From an uncultured Acetobacteraceae bacterium (GTDB lineage Bacteria; Pseudomonadota; Alphaproteobacteria; Acetobacterales; Acetobacteraceae), in contig CALMVT010000026.1 in assembly GCA_937873175.1 (NCBI GenBank), forward strand, positions 1 to 46,313: a stretch of 46,313 nt of DNA. The letters run 5' to 3'. This document shows, one piece after another, positions 33,771 through 42,577 of the stretch (positions are counted from its first letter, which is position 1; each line of letters begins with the position of its first letter). Made by a program: the position numbers and the translations under genes. Below the pieces are notes generated by a model, which saw nothing but the letters and a program-made list of their open reading frames with translations, searched no databases and was not told where the DNA came from.

Positions 33771-34516
33771 GCGGGGAGTTCGCCGGCAAGCGCGTGATCG
33801 TCGCGGGCGGCAGCCGTGGCATCGGGCGGTCGATCGCGCTCGGTTTCGCCGCCGCCGGCGCCGCGGTCTCGATCTGCGCCCGCACGCAGCGGCCGCTCGA
33901 CGCAACGCGGCAGGAGATCGAGGCGTTGGGCGTCACGGCCCACGGCGCATGCGTCGATCTGGCCGACGCCGACGCGGTGGGGCGCTACGTGCCCGAAGCA
34001 GCGGCGGCGCTGGGCGGCCTGGACGTGCTGGTGAACAACGCGTCCGGCTTCGGGCAAACCGACGACGAGGAAGGCTGGGAAGCGTCGCTGGCGGTGGACG
34101 TGATGGCGGTGGTGCGCGGCAGCCGCGCGGCGGTGCCGCTGCTCGGCGCCGGGTCGAGCATCGTCAACATTTCCTCCATCTCGGCGCTGCGGGCGTCGGC
34201 GCGCTCCGCCCCGTACGGCGCAGCCAAGGCGGCGGTGATGCACTACACCGCGAGCCAGGCCAAGATGCTGGGACGCCGCGGCATCCGGGTGAACTGCGTC
34301 GCCCCCGGCTCGGTCGAGTTCCCCGGCGGCACCTGGGAGCGGCGGCGCACCGAGGACCCGGCGCTCTACAACAGCACCCTGGCGCAGATCCCGTTCGGCC
34401 GCCTGGGCCGGCCGGAGGAAATCGCCAGCGTCGTGCTGTTCCTCGCATCCCAGGCGGCAAGCTGGATCACCGGGCAAAGCATCGCCGTGGACGGCGGACA
34501 GCTTATCGGGCCTTAA
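33767..34516 (+). CDS. SDR family oxidoreductase
   Basis: A 249-residue classical short-chain dehydrogenase: GGSRGIG cofactor motif at 14-20, NNAS at 90-93, catalytic Ser137, Tyr150 and Lys154, and the C-terminal WITGQSIAVDGGQ. The R17/ARTQ sequence after strand 2 favours NADP(H). Translation is coupled to the cupin-like gene (ATGA overlap). Its TAA shares the four bases TTAA with the stop of the convergent aldo-keto reductase gene. Substrate unknown. Confidence 0.92.
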   Translation: MSGEFAGKRVIVAGGSRGIGRSIALGFAAAGAAVSICARTQRPLDATRQEIEALGVTAHGACVDLADADAVGRYVPEAAAALGGLDVLVNNASGFGQTDDEEGWEASLAVDVMAVVRGSRAAVPLLGAGSSIVNISSISALRASARSAPYGAAKAAVMHYTASQAKMLGRRGIRVNCVAPGSVEFPGGTWERRRTEDPALYNSTLAQIPFGRLGRPEEIASVVLFLASQAASWITGQSIAVDGGQLIGP

Positions 34517-35562
34517 CGCAGGGTCCTGCGCCCGGCCTCGGCCAACTGCGTCGCGCGGGCGGATTGCCGCTCGAACATCCAGCCAGGATACTCGGGAGGC
34601 AGCGCGCTGACCCCATCAAGGGCGTCGAGTTCCTCCCCGGTCAGCTCGACGTTGGAGGCGGCGATGTTGTCCTCCAACTGGTCCACCCGCCGGGCGCCGA
34701 TGATGACGCTGCTGACGGCCTTCTGATGCAGCAGCCAGGCCAGCGCGATCTGCGCGACCGACACGCCCCGCCGCTCCGCCAGGGGCCGCATGGCGTCGAT
34801 GCAGTCAAAGGCGCGGGAACGGTCCACCGGCGGGAAGTCGAAGGCGGCGCGCCGACCATCGGCGGCCTCCCCGTCCCGGCCGTACTTGCCGCTGAGCAGC
34901 CCGCCGGCCAGCGGACTCCAGACCATGAGGCCAACCGTCTCGCTGCGCAGCATAGGTACGATCTCGCGCTCCAGGTCGCGCCCGGCGAGCGTGTAGTAGG
35001 CTTGCAGGCTTTCAACACGCGCAAGGCCATGGCGCTCCGCGATGCCCAGCGCTTTCATGATCTGCCAGGCGGCCCAGTTGGACACGCCGACATAGCGGAC
35101 ATGGCCGTGCTTCACGAGGGTGTCGAGCGCGCCCAACGTTTCCTCGATGGGGGTCGCCGAGTCGAAGCCGTGGATCTGGTAAAGGTCGATGTGATCAAGC
35201 TGCAGGCGCTTGAGGCTCGCCTTGCAGGCTTGGAGGACGTGCAGGCGCGAAGCGCCCCGGGAGTTCGGGCCGGGGCCGGTCGGGCCGTAGCACTTGGTGG
35301 CGACCACCACGTTCTCGCGCGGCACCTGCAGGTTGCGCAGCGCTTCCCCGGTGATCTGTTCGGCCAAACCGTCCGAGTACACGTCGGCGGTGTCGATGAA
35401 GTTCACCCCGGCGTCCACCGCGCGGCCGACCAGGCGCTCGGCGTCAGCTTAGCCGAGGCCGCCCATCTTGCTCCAAATTTCGCCGCCGCCGCCAAAGGTC
35501 ATGGTGCCCAGGCAGAGTTCCGAAACGAAAAGGCCGGTCCGGCCGAGCTTGTTCATACGCAT
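34513..35562 (-). pseudogene. Aldo/keto reductase gene with a single in-frame stop codon
   Basis: From the ATG at 35562 the frame gives 37 residues of a normal AKR N-terminus (LGRTGLFVSELCLGTMTFGG), then TAA at 35451-35449, and continues in the same frame without shift to 34513. With the stop counted as one residue the product is ~349 residues, the usual length. The AKR tetrad is intact: Asp57 and Tyr62 in DTADVY, Lys90 in ATKCYG, His131 in YQIHGFD. Homologues have Gln or Glu at the stop position, so one base change from CAA or GAA explains it. A start at the GTG 35418 would remove the first barrel strand and probably inactivate the enzyme. Either a young pseudogene or a sequence error. Confidence 0.88.
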
Positions 35563-35583
35563 CGCTATGGTCTCCTTGCGCCG

Positions 35584-36486
35584 TCAGGCGTTGTCCTTGC
35601 ACCAACGCGCGACGTCCGCGTGGGTCGCGAACCAGCACCCGCCGCGCGCCTTGGCATGGGCGATCAGCTTTTCCAGCACCGGCAAGCGCGAGCGGTGGCC
35701 GGACACGTGCGGGTGCAGCGTCAACAGGAACAGGCCCTGCTCCTCCCAGGCCGCATCGAACTCGGCGGTGAAGATCTCCAGCACGGAGGATGGCGGCGTG
35801 TAGGGGCGAAGCGCGCTGAACCGGACGAAGTTGTAGTAAACGGCGTCATCCCTGATCCACTCGGGCGGCAGCTCCACCACCCCGGTCGGCTCGCCGTCCG
35901 CCACCAGCTCATACGGGTCGTCGTCGGCCATCAGCGAGCTGTCGTATAGCAGGCCCAGCTCGCGGATGATGGCCATGGTATCGACCGAGAAATCCCAGCT
36001 CGCGGTGCGCATGCCCACCGGGCGCTGGCCCGCGATCCGTTCCAGCGTGTCGGCGGCGCGGAAGGTGAGGTCCCGCTCGACGCCGGGCGGCAGGGTGGTG
36101 TTGGCCTCGTGGATCCAGGAATGGATGCCGATCTCGTGCCCCTCCGCCGCCACGCCGCGCACCTCGTCCGGGTAAAGCAGGGCGGACACGGCGGGGTAGA
36201 AGAAGCTGGCCGGGATCGCCTCGCGGGCAAGCAGGCGCAGGATGCGGGGCATGGCCTGGCGGTTGCCATACTGGCCCTGGCTGATCCGCATCGGGCTTTC
36301 GTCGCCGTCGCGCAGCGGGATGGTGTCGTGGTCCGCGTCAAAGGAGATGGCGACGGCGCAGCGGGCACCGCCGGGCCAGGCTTTGGGCGCCAGGCTGCGC
36401 CCGGCGCGGGCGCGTCCGACGATGCGGCGCCAGGTGTCCTCGGGCCATTGCCAGGGTTCGCCGTCGGGGTGCTTGGGTCCGGTCAT
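35584..36486 (-). CDS. Polysaccharide deacetylase-fold hydrolase (PuuE/imidase-like)
   Basis: A 300-residue NodB-homology protein. Metal-site motifs are visible: Asp50 and Asp52 in SFDADHD and the H-x-x-x-H pair His122/His126 in GIHSWIHE, plus MRTASWDFS near 159. No signal peptide is present, unlike true peptidoglycan or chitin deacetylases, and the start GEPWQWPEDTWRRIVGRARA resembles the cytosolic subgroup that includes PuuE allantoinase and cyclic-imide hydrolases. In a region full of amidases and Rut genes, hydrolysis of a cyclic imide or ureide is more likely than glycan deacetylation. It lies 21 bases before the aldo-keto reductase gene on the same strand. Confidence 0.85.
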   Translation of the reverse strand: MTGPKHPDGEPWQWPEDTWRRIVGRARAGRSLAPKAWPGGARCAVAISFDADHDTIPLRDGDESPMRISQGQYGNRQAMPRILRLLAREAIPASFFYPAVSALLYPDEVRGVAAEGHEIGIHSWIHEANTTLPPGVERDLTFRAADTLERIAGQRPVGMRTASWDFSVDTMAIIRELGLLYDSSLMADDDPYELVADGEPTGVVELPPEWIRDDAVYYNFVRFSALRPYTPPSSVLEIFTAEFDAAWEEQGLFLLTLHPHVSGHRSRLPVLEKLIAHAKARGGCWFATHADVARWCKDNA

Positions 36487-36568
36487 GATGCCAACCTCGT
36501 GCTGCTTGCCGCGGCCGGGAAGGGCTTGTGCGGCTTCGATGGCGCCCGTTTAGTGTCATGAAACGGCG

Positions 36569-37870
36569 ATGGGGGCCAGGGTGGGCGAAGCGGCAATCGG
36601 CGTCGAGGGTGGTGCCGCGGCGTCGCCGCGCCGGGCGATCACCGCGGCGGGGATCGGCAACGTGCTGGAGTATTATGACTTCGGCGTATACGGCTTCCTG
36701 GCCGGGGTGATCGCCCGCAAGTTCTTCCCCGGCACGGACGAGGTCGCTTCCCTGCTCGCCACCTTCGCCGCGTTCGGCGTGGGGTTCCTGGCGCGCCCCT
36801 TGGGCGCCATCGTGCTGGGGCGGTGGGGCGACGTGCGCGGGCGCAAGTCGGCGTTGGTGCTCACCATCTTGCTGATGGCGGTCGGCACTGCGGGGATCGG
36901 CCTGATCCCGGATTACAACAGCATCGGCGTGCTGGCGCCGGCCTTGCTGGTGCTGTGCCGGGTGCTGCAGGGCTTGTCGGCGGGGGGCGAGTGGGGCAAC
37001 GCGACCTCCTTCATCGTCGAATGGGCGCCGGAAAGGCGGCGCGGCTATTATGGCAGCTACAGCCAGGCGTCCGTCGTGGGCGGCGTGCTGATGAGTTCGG
37101 CCGTGGCGGCACTGCTGAACAGCGTGTTCCCGGCCGACGTCATCGACGCCTGGGCCTGGCGGCTGCCGTTCCTGCTGGGCGCGGTGCTGCTGCCGGTCGG
37201 GCTGTGGCTGCGGCGCGGCATCGCGGAAACGCCGCGCTTCCGGGCGGAGCAGGCCGGGGAGCGGGTGGCGCTGGCCGACCTTGGCACGCCGTTCGGCTTG
37301 ATGCTCAAGGCGTTCGGCTTCACCGTGCTGTGGACGGTCTGCTACTATGTGATGCTGACCTATTTCCCGACGTTCACGCAGAAATATGCGGGGCTGTCGG
37401 CCACCCAGTCGCTTTGGTCCAACACCGCGGGCTTGCTCGCGCTGATGGCGGCGATCCCGCTGATGGGCGCATTGTCGGACCGGATCGGGCGCAAGCCGAT
37501 GCTCCTGTTCTGCTGCGCCGCCTTTGCCGTGCTGGCCTATCCCGGGTTCCGGCTGATCCTGTCGGGCTTGTCGGTTTGGGGCGTGGCGCTGATGCAGGTC
37601 GGCTTCAACCTGGTGATCGCCACCTTCTCCGGCGCTGGCCCGGCGGCCTTGGCAGAGCTGTTCCCCACGCGGGCGCGCACCACGCTGATGTCGTTCTCCT
37701 ACGCCCTGGCCGTCGCCATCTTCGGCGGCTTCGCGCCGTTCATCGCCACCTGGTTGATCCAGCAGACGGGGACGCCGATTGCGCCCACCTTCTACCTGAT
37801 CGCCGCCGCCCTGGTGTCCGGGGCGACGATCCTGTTCTTCCGGGAAACGGCGTTCGAGCGGCTGCGCTGA
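36569..37870 (+). CDS. MFS transporter, metabolite:H+ symporter (MHS) family
   Basis: A 433-residue protein with 12 predicted helices. The first block GNVLEYYDFGVYGFLA (about 30-45), the loop GRWGDVRGRKSALVL (about 84-98) and GLSAGGEWGNA near 135 are diagnostic of the MHS group (KgtP, ProP, ShiA, citrate and phthalate carriers). These import organic acids or zwitterions with protons. The second-half loop DRIGRKPMLL is also intact. Divergent from the deacetylase-fold gene, with which it may share a promoter region; a cyclic-imide or carboxylate substrate is possible but unproven. Start ATG 36569; a GTG 12 bases later is an alternative. Confidence 0.93.
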   Translation: MGARVGEAAIGVEGGAAASPRRAITAAGIGNVLEYYDFGVYGFLAGVIARKFFPGTDEVASLLATFAAFGVGFLARPLGAIVLGRWGDVRGRKSALVLTILLMAVGTAGIGLIPDYNSIGVLAPALLVLCRVLQGLSAGGEWGNATSFIVEWAPERRRGYYGSYSQASVVGGVLMSSAVAALLNSVFPADVIDAWAWRLPFLLGAVLLPVGLWLRRGIAETPRFRAEQAGERVALADLGTPFGLMLKAFGFTVLWTVCYYVMLTYFPTFTQKYAGLSATQSLWSNTAGLLALMAAIPLMGALSDRIGRKPMLLFCCAAFAVLAYPGFRLILSGLSVWGVALMQVGFNLVIATFSGAGPAALAELFPTRARTTLMSFSYALAVAIFGGFAPFIATWLIQQTGTPIAPTFYLIAAALVSGATILFFRETAFERLR

Positions 37871-37873
37871 GCG

Positions 37874-38611
37874 CTACTTGCCGCCGTCCACCTGCAGGAT
37901 CTGCCCGTTCACGAAGTCGGCCAAGGGGCTGGCGAAGAACAGCACGGCGTTGGCGATGTCCTGCGGCGTGCCCAGCCGGCGCAGGGCGACGGCATCCAGC
38001 ATCGCTGCCTGCTGGGCGGGGCCGTAGCCTTCCCACTGCGCGGCGCTGGCGGGGTTGGAGGGGATCAGGCCGGGCGCCACGCTGTTCACCGTGATGCCGT
38101 GCGGTCCCAATTCGTGCGCCAACTGCCGGGTCAGGCCGACAACGGCGTGCTTGGCGCTGGCGTAAGCCTGGATGCCGGTCAGCGACGCTTGCAGCCCGGC
38201 GCCCGAGGAGATGTTGACGATCCGCCCCCGCCCCGCCCGCTTCATGCCCGGCGCCGCTGCACGGCTGAGCGCAAAGGCCGCATGGAGGTTCACCGCCATG
38301 ATCTCGTCCCAGGCCGCATCCGTGACGGTCTCGATAGGTTGGAACACCTGGCCCGCGACGCCGCCGGCGTTGTTGACCAGCACGCTGACGGGGGCGCCTG
38401 CCGCCTGCTCGACCGCGGCGATCCAGGCGGCGCCGGCGGCGCGATCCGCGAGGTCCACGGCCGCCATCTCCACGCCCGGAACCTGCACCGTCGTGGGGTA
38501 GCAGCCGAACACCCGGGCGCCGAGGCCGGCGAAGCACTCGGCAATGGCTCGGCCCAGCCCGTGCCCGGCGCCGCTGACCGCGACCACCTGGCCGTCGAAG
38601 CTCAGGTTCAT
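37874..38611 (-). CDS. SDR family oxidoreductase
   Basis: A 245-residue short-chain dehydrogenase with SGAGHGLG (13-20), NNAGG (80-84), catalytic Ser136, Tyr150 and Lys154, and the C-terminal FVNGQILQVDGGK. The Asp in VDLAD after strand 3 and the lack of basic residues after strand 2 favour NAD(H). Its ATG overlaps the stop of the ketopantoate-reductase-like gene by 4 bases, and its end converges on the MFS gene with 3 bases between. Third gene of the GNAT-reductase-SDR operon. Confidence 0.92.
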   Translation of the reverse strand: MNLSFDGQVVAVSGAGHGLGRAIAECFAGLGARVFGCYPTTVQVPGVEMAAVDLADRAAGAAWIAAVEQAAGAPVSVLVNNAGGVAGQVFQPIETVTDAAWDEIMAVNLHAAFALSRAAAPGMKRAGRGRIVNISSGAGLQASLTGIQAYASAKHAVVGLTRQLAHELGPHGITVNSVAPGLIPSNPASAAQWEGYGPAQQAAMLDAVALRRLGTPQDIANAVLFFASPLADFVNGQILQVDGGK

Positions 38612-39621
38612 GGCAGCAGTTCCAAAAGGTTGTCGTCCGACAGCGCCCGGCGCCCTTGCTCGACCTCATGGATCAGCGCGACCAGGCGGCTGATCGCCGG
38701 GCAAGGCAGGCCGTGGCGGGCGCCGATCTCGACGATGGGCGCGATCTGCACGTCCACCTCCGTGCGTCGCTTGCGGATCGCGAGGTCGCGCCACACGCCG
38801 GAATGGGTCTTGGCGCTGGGCCGGTTGAACGCCACCATGGCGGCGACGCTGGCCCTTGCCGCCGCTTCGGATGCGCCGGGGCGAAAGGCGTCCGGGGCGA
38901 AGCCGTTGAAGCCGCGGGGCTGCACGCCTTTCGCCAACGCGACTGCCACCGCCTCGCCGCCCAACGCGCGCCAGGCCGGGAGCAGTTCCGGCCGGGCCAG
39001 GCAGTCGGCGATCCCCAGGTTGCCCAAAGCCTGGGCGAACAGCATCGCGCCATAGCCCAGCTTGCCCCAAAGGTATGACCAGATGTCCGGCGTCGTGATC
39101 GCGTCCGGCTCGAACGCCCGCATCAGCGCGTGCAGCGCGGCGAGCCGGGGCGTCATGGCGCCGTTGATCTCGCCCAGCACCACCGCGCCGCGATTGCCGA
39201 ACAGGATGTCGCCCGGTCCCATCCAGTCCGCGCCGAAGTTGACGAAAGCGCCCACCGTGCGCCCGGCTCCGACGATGCCGGCGATCAGCGTCTCGCACAG
39301 GCCGTTTTGCAAGGAAAGCACGGCGCCGTCGGGCGCGAGGTGCGGCAGCAGGGCGCGGCAGGCGTTCTCCGTGTGGTGCGCCTTGACGCATAGGAAGATG
39401 CGCGGCCAGGCGCCCGTGACTTCATTGGGAAGCAGGGCGGGGGCTTGGATGGCGAAGTCCTCGACCGGGCCGCGGACGCGCAGGCCGGGGCCGCGGATCG
39501 CGGCAACATGCTCCGGCACCACATCAACAAACGTGACCGCGTGCCCGGCGCGCGCGAGGAACGCGCCAACCGTGCCGCCGATCGCGCCGGCGCCCCAGAT
39601 CAGGATGCGGTCGTCCGTCAC
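38608..39621 (-). CDS. Ketopantoate reductase-like (ApbA/PanE family) oxidoreductase
   Basis: A 337-residue two-domain protein. The N-terminal Rossmann domain has GAGAIGG (10-16) and the NADP-binding loop; LCVKAHHTENA near 75-85 is the usual KxH-type block, and LSLQNGLCETLI near 100 the family NG motif. The C-terminal helical domain contains WGKLGYGAMLFAQALGN with the catalytic-type Lys. Family members reduce 2-oxoacids; many are not true PanE. The GTG start at 39621 overlaps the GNAT stop (GTGA). With an SDR downstream it probably belongs to a catabolic route rather than pantothenate synthesis. Confidence 0.88.
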   Translation of the reverse strand: MTDDRILIWGAGAIGGTVGAFLARAGHAVTFVDVVPEHVAAIRGPGLRVRGPVEDFAIQAPALLPNEVTGAWPRIFLCVKAHHTENACRALLPHLAPDGAVLSLQNGLCETLIAGIVGAGRTVGAFVNFGADWMGPGDILFGNRGAVVLGEINGAMTPRLAALHALMRAFEPDAITTPDIWSYLWGKLGYGAMLFAQALGNLGIADCLARPELLPAWRALGGEAVAVALAKGVQPRGFNGFAPDAFRPGASEAAARASVAAMVAFNRPSAKTHSGVWRDLAIRKRRTEVDVQIAPIVEIGARHGLPCPAISRLVALIHEVEQGRRALSDDNLLELLP

Positions 39622-40130
39622 GGCACGCCCCGGTATTCGGCGCGGAGCATGGAGTAATGGGCGGCATCCCACCGCTCCTCCCCCACCCGGGCCAGCGAAC
39701 GCCGGACGCCCTCGCGCACGAAGCCCAGGGTTTCGTAAAGCCGCAGGGCGGCGGCGTTGAATGTGTAAACGTTGAGTTCCAGCCGTTCGACGCCCAAGTC
39801 CTGGAACACGGCTTTCAGCACCTGGCCGATGAAGGGCGCGGCCAAACCGTGCCCGCGTGCAGCCGGGGCGATGCCCACCATGGTGAGCAGAGCCGTGCCC
39901 TGACGCCCATCAACCACGCTGGCGACGGCCGCCAGGGCGCCGTGCCGGTCTCCGGCCCAGATGCGGCGCGCCGGGTGCGTGCCCTGTGTTTCGGCCAGGA
40001 GTGCCAGCATCTGCGCCTCATCCAAGGGGAACGTGCGGCCGGGTCCGCCCCATTGGACCAGCTCGGCCGGGGTTTGGAACCAGGCGAGCAAAGGCGGGAT
40101 GTCGGCCTGGGAGAATGGGCGAAGCTCCAC
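39618..40130 (-). CDS. GNAT family N-acetyltransferase
   Basis: A 170-residue protein with the GNAT fold: an N-terminal VELRPFSQADIPPLLAWF start, the acetyl-CoA loop PAARGHGLAAPFIGQVLKAV (about 94-113; R-x-x-G-x-A type) and the C-terminal NVYTFNAAALRLYETLGF block. RimJ/RimL-like proteins of this sort acetylate small amines or protein N-termini; target unknown. GTG at 40130 was chosen because the domain begins there and AAAGG lies upstream; another GTG at 40187 would add 19 basic residues. First gene of a three-gene overlapping operon. Confidence 0.88.
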   Translation of the reverse strand: MELRPFSQADIPPLLAWFQTPAELVQWGGPGRTFPLDEAQMLALLAETQGTHPARRIWAGDRHGALAAVASVVDGRQGTALLTMVGIAPAARGHGLAAPFIGQVLKAVFQDLGVERLELNVYTFNAAALRLYETLGFVREGVRRSLARVGEERWDAAHYSMLRAEYRGVP

Positions 40131-40245
40131 GGCTGCCGACCTTTGTTGCCGACGGGCTGGATGCTTCCGGCGCGGGAAGACAACCACGCCGGGGCACGCG
40201 AGGAAAGTCTTGCCAGCGGAAGCGCGGGGGCCCGTCCGCGGTTAT

Positions 40246-40623
40246 TCACTCGCCGAGCAGACGCTTGCCATACCCCACGAGGTCGCCCGCCAGAACGAGC
40301 GCCACCCCGGATGCGACGGACGCCAAGCCGATCAGGAACAGCCTGACCGCGCGGTTGTAGTTTCGCAGCAGGAGGGATTGGATTGAGAGCATGCTGGCCA
40401 AAGCGATGATCTGGAAGGCAATGCCGAGGATAATCGCCGAAAGGGCGACGAGATCGTCGGCGAGCCACGGCCCTGGAAGTGCGGCCCACCGCGTCAGGAA
40501 GCTCAAGGAAAAGCCGACCACGACGCTGATGGCAGTCAGCGACCCGCCCCGGAAGTTCGCGTCGATGGTCTCGGCTTCCGGTCGGGGCATTTGTGAAGCT
40601 CGATCATTTTCGTCGTCAGCCAT
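40246..40623 (-). CDS. Small membrane protein, three to four helices, unknown function
   Basis: A 125-residue protein with a polar acidic N-terminus (MADDENDRASQMPRPEAE) followed by hydrophobic segments at about 30-48, 56-78 and 92-115. No catalytic motif or family could be recognised. The ATG at 40623 was chosen because it gives a soluble tail before the first helix; the open frame continues upstream without membrane-protein character. It stands between the GNAT operon and the peptide transporter. Confidence 0.6.
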   Translation of the reverse strand: MADDENDRASQMPRPEAETIDANFRGGSLTAISVVVGFSLSFLTRWAALPGPWLADDLVALSAIILGIAFQIIALASMLSIQSLLLRNYNRAVRLFLIGLASVASGVALVLAGDLVGYGKRLLGE

Positions 40624-40981
40624 GTTCGGGCTTTCACATCCAAGCGGGTCTGCTTTCGCAGGATCAACGCTACAAGGGCGCAGTCGTGGTCTCAACGCCG
40701 CGTCAGCCATTCTATGGCGGACATCCCTTCTCGCCTGGTCCTGGAACCGGTTGCGACGGGCACGGCCCCTCGCATTGGTCGAGAGCTTTCCCGGCTGCAA
40801 GCTCGTGCTCAGAACCAAGGCCGAACGACGCCGGCTGCTCGGAAACGGGCGTTGAACAGGCTTGAGGTCCAGATGGGATTGCACCCGAAGCCCAGCCCGC
40901 GCCCTCACCAACCCCGACCCCGCGTTGACTCCGCCCAATCAACAAACCTAGCCTTGCACGCTCTTGGCTCAGGAGGCCCCC
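40624..40981. other. Intergenic region upstream of the peptide-type ABC operon
   Basis: About 360 bases between the small membrane protein (minus) and the binding-protein gene (plus). It holds the promoter candidate at 40925-40954 and a strong AGGAGG ribosome site at 40971-40976. Nothing coding is convincing. Confidence 0.55.
40925..40954 (+). promoter_or_regulatory. Sigma70-type promoter candidate for the oligopeptide-type ABC operon
   Basis: TTGACT (40925-40930) and TAGCCT (40949-40954) are spaced by 18 bases, close to the TTGACA/TATAAT-type housekeeping pattern that alphaproteobacteria tolerate with a relaxed -10. A start near 40961 would leave a ~20-base leader with AGGAGG just before the ATG at 40982. 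Confidence 0.5.
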
Positions 40982-42568
40982 ATGCGTCGAACTCTGCTCC
41001 GGACCGGCTTCGCGGCCCTCATCGCGGCGGGCATCCTGGTCGTGCCCCAGGCCACGGACGCCGCCACCCGGGGCGGCAAGATGATCTACGCGCGCTATGC
41101 CGACTCCCTGTTTCTCGACCCGGTGCTGAACGACGCCAACACCGACATTTGGGTGCTGACCAACCTTTACGACACGCTGCTCGCCCCTACGAAGGACGGC
41201 CTGGGCGTGCAGCCTGGCCTCGCCACGAAATGGGACAGCTCGGCCGACGCCAAGGCGCTCACCCTGACGCTCCGCCCCGGCGTCAAGTTCGCGGACGGCT
41301 CCCCGCTCACCGCGGGCGATGTCAAATGGTCGCTCGACCGCGCCCGCGATCCCAAGGCCGGGGCGTGGTCAGGCTCGCTCGCCTCCATCGACGGGATCGA
41401 GGCGTCCGGCGACACCGTGAGGATCGCGCTCAAGCACCCGGACCCGACGATCATCCCGGCGCTCGCCACCTTCAACGCCGCCATCCTGTCGCAGAAGCTG
41501 TTCGAGGCCGCACCCGGCGAAACGCCCGAGGACAAGGCGCGGGCTTTTGCCGAGAAGCCGGTCGGCTCCGGCCCCTTCATCCTGACGGCGTGGCAGCGCG
41601 GCGTTTCCATGACCCTGCGGCGCAACCCGCACTACTGGAAGCCGGCGGAGGACGGCAAGCCCCTGCCCTATCTCGACGAGCTTGAGTTCCAGATCATCCC
41701 CGACGACGCCACCCGGCTGCTGAAGCTCAAGGCCGGGGAGATCGACGGCACCGAGTTCGTGCCCTATGCCCGGGTCAAGGAGCTGCAGGCGGACCCGTCG
41801 CTCCGCATGGAGCTGTGGCCCTCCACCCGCGTCACCTTCCTCACGATGTTCGCGGGCGCCACGTACAAGGACGGCAAGCCGAACCCCATGGCGAACCCCA
41901 AGGTGCGCCAGGCGCTGAACTACGCCGTCAACAAGGACGCGGTGATCGGCATCACCACGCTGGGCCTGGGCAAGCCGATGCGCTCCTTCATGTCCGCCAC
42001 GACCCCGCTGTTCGCGGGCCAGGACCTTTACAAACACGACCCGGCCAAGGCGCGCGCCCTGCTCGCGGAGGCCGGGTTCGCCCGCGGGTTCGAGACCTCG
42101 ATCCTGGCGCTGTCCGGCAACGCGGACGAGGCGAATAACCTGGCGATCGTGCAGCAGATGTGGGGCCAGGTCGGCGTCAAGCTGCGCATCGACCTGGTGG
42201 ACAACGCCACCCGCACGGCCCGATACCGCGCGGAGGATTTCGCCATGCGCACCTCCTTGTGGACCAACGACATCTCCGACCCCAGCCAGGTCACGTCCTA
42301 CGCCGCCTATTATCCGAACATCCACTCGCTGCATTCGCAATGGCGGGACGAGCGGGTGGACGAACTGTTCGTGAAGTCGCAGCAGGAAACCGACCCGGCC
42401 GCCCGCGCCGCCCAGTACAAGGAAATCCAGGAACGCTTCTGCGCCGCGCCACCCGTCGTATTCCTGTACGAGACGCCCTATCCCGTCGCCTTCCGCAAGC
42501 AGGCGCAGGGCTTCGTGCAGATCCCGCTCGGCAACAACCTGTTCGAGGCGGCGTTCGTCGATAAGTAG
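40982..42568 (+). CDS. Periplasmic binding protein of a peptide/opine-type ABC importer (SBP family 5)
   Basis: A 528-residue family-5 solute-binding protein with a signal peptide (about 1-27, ending TDAAT). Family blocks are present: NLYDTLLAPTKDG near 62-74, LRPGVKFADGSPLTAGDVKW near 97-116 and VGSGPFILTAWQRG near 193-206, then NPKVRQALNYAVNKD in the second lobe. Such proteins bind di/oligopeptides, opines, nickel or sugars; specificity cannot be read from sequence. AGGAGG is 5 bases before the ATG. First of five genes of a complete importer. Confidence 0.93.
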   Translation: MRRTLLRTGFAALIAAGILVVPQATDAATRGGKMIYARYADSLFLDPVLNDANTDIWVLTNLYDTLLAPTKDGLGVQPGLATKWDSSADAKALTLTLRPGVKFADGSPLTAGDVKWSLDRARDPKAGAWSGSLASIDGIEASGDTVRIALKHPDPTIIPALATFNAAILSQKLFEAAPGETPEDKARAFAEKPVGSGPFILTAWQRGVSMTLRRNPHYWKPAEDGKPLPYLDELEFQIIPDDATRLLKLKAGEIDGTEFVPYARVKELQADPSLRMELWPSTRVTFLTMFAGATYKDGKPNPMANPKVRQALNYAVNKDAVIGITTLGLGKPMRSFMSATTPLFAGQDLYKHDPAKARALLAEAGFARGFETSILALSGNADEANNLAIVQQMWGQVGVKLRIDLVDNATRTARYRAEDFAMRTSLWTNDISDPSQVTSYAAYYPNIHSLHSQWRDERVDELFVKSQQETDPAARAAQYKEIQERFCAAPPVVFLYETPYPVAFRKQAQGFVQIPLGNNLFEAAFVDK

Positions 42569-42577
42569 GCCGCCCGC

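Noticed and set aside
35584..36486. Calling the deacetylase-fold protein a peptidoglycan or chitin deacetylase
   Set aside because: It lacks a signal peptide and shares start features with the cytosolic PuuE/imidase subgroup.
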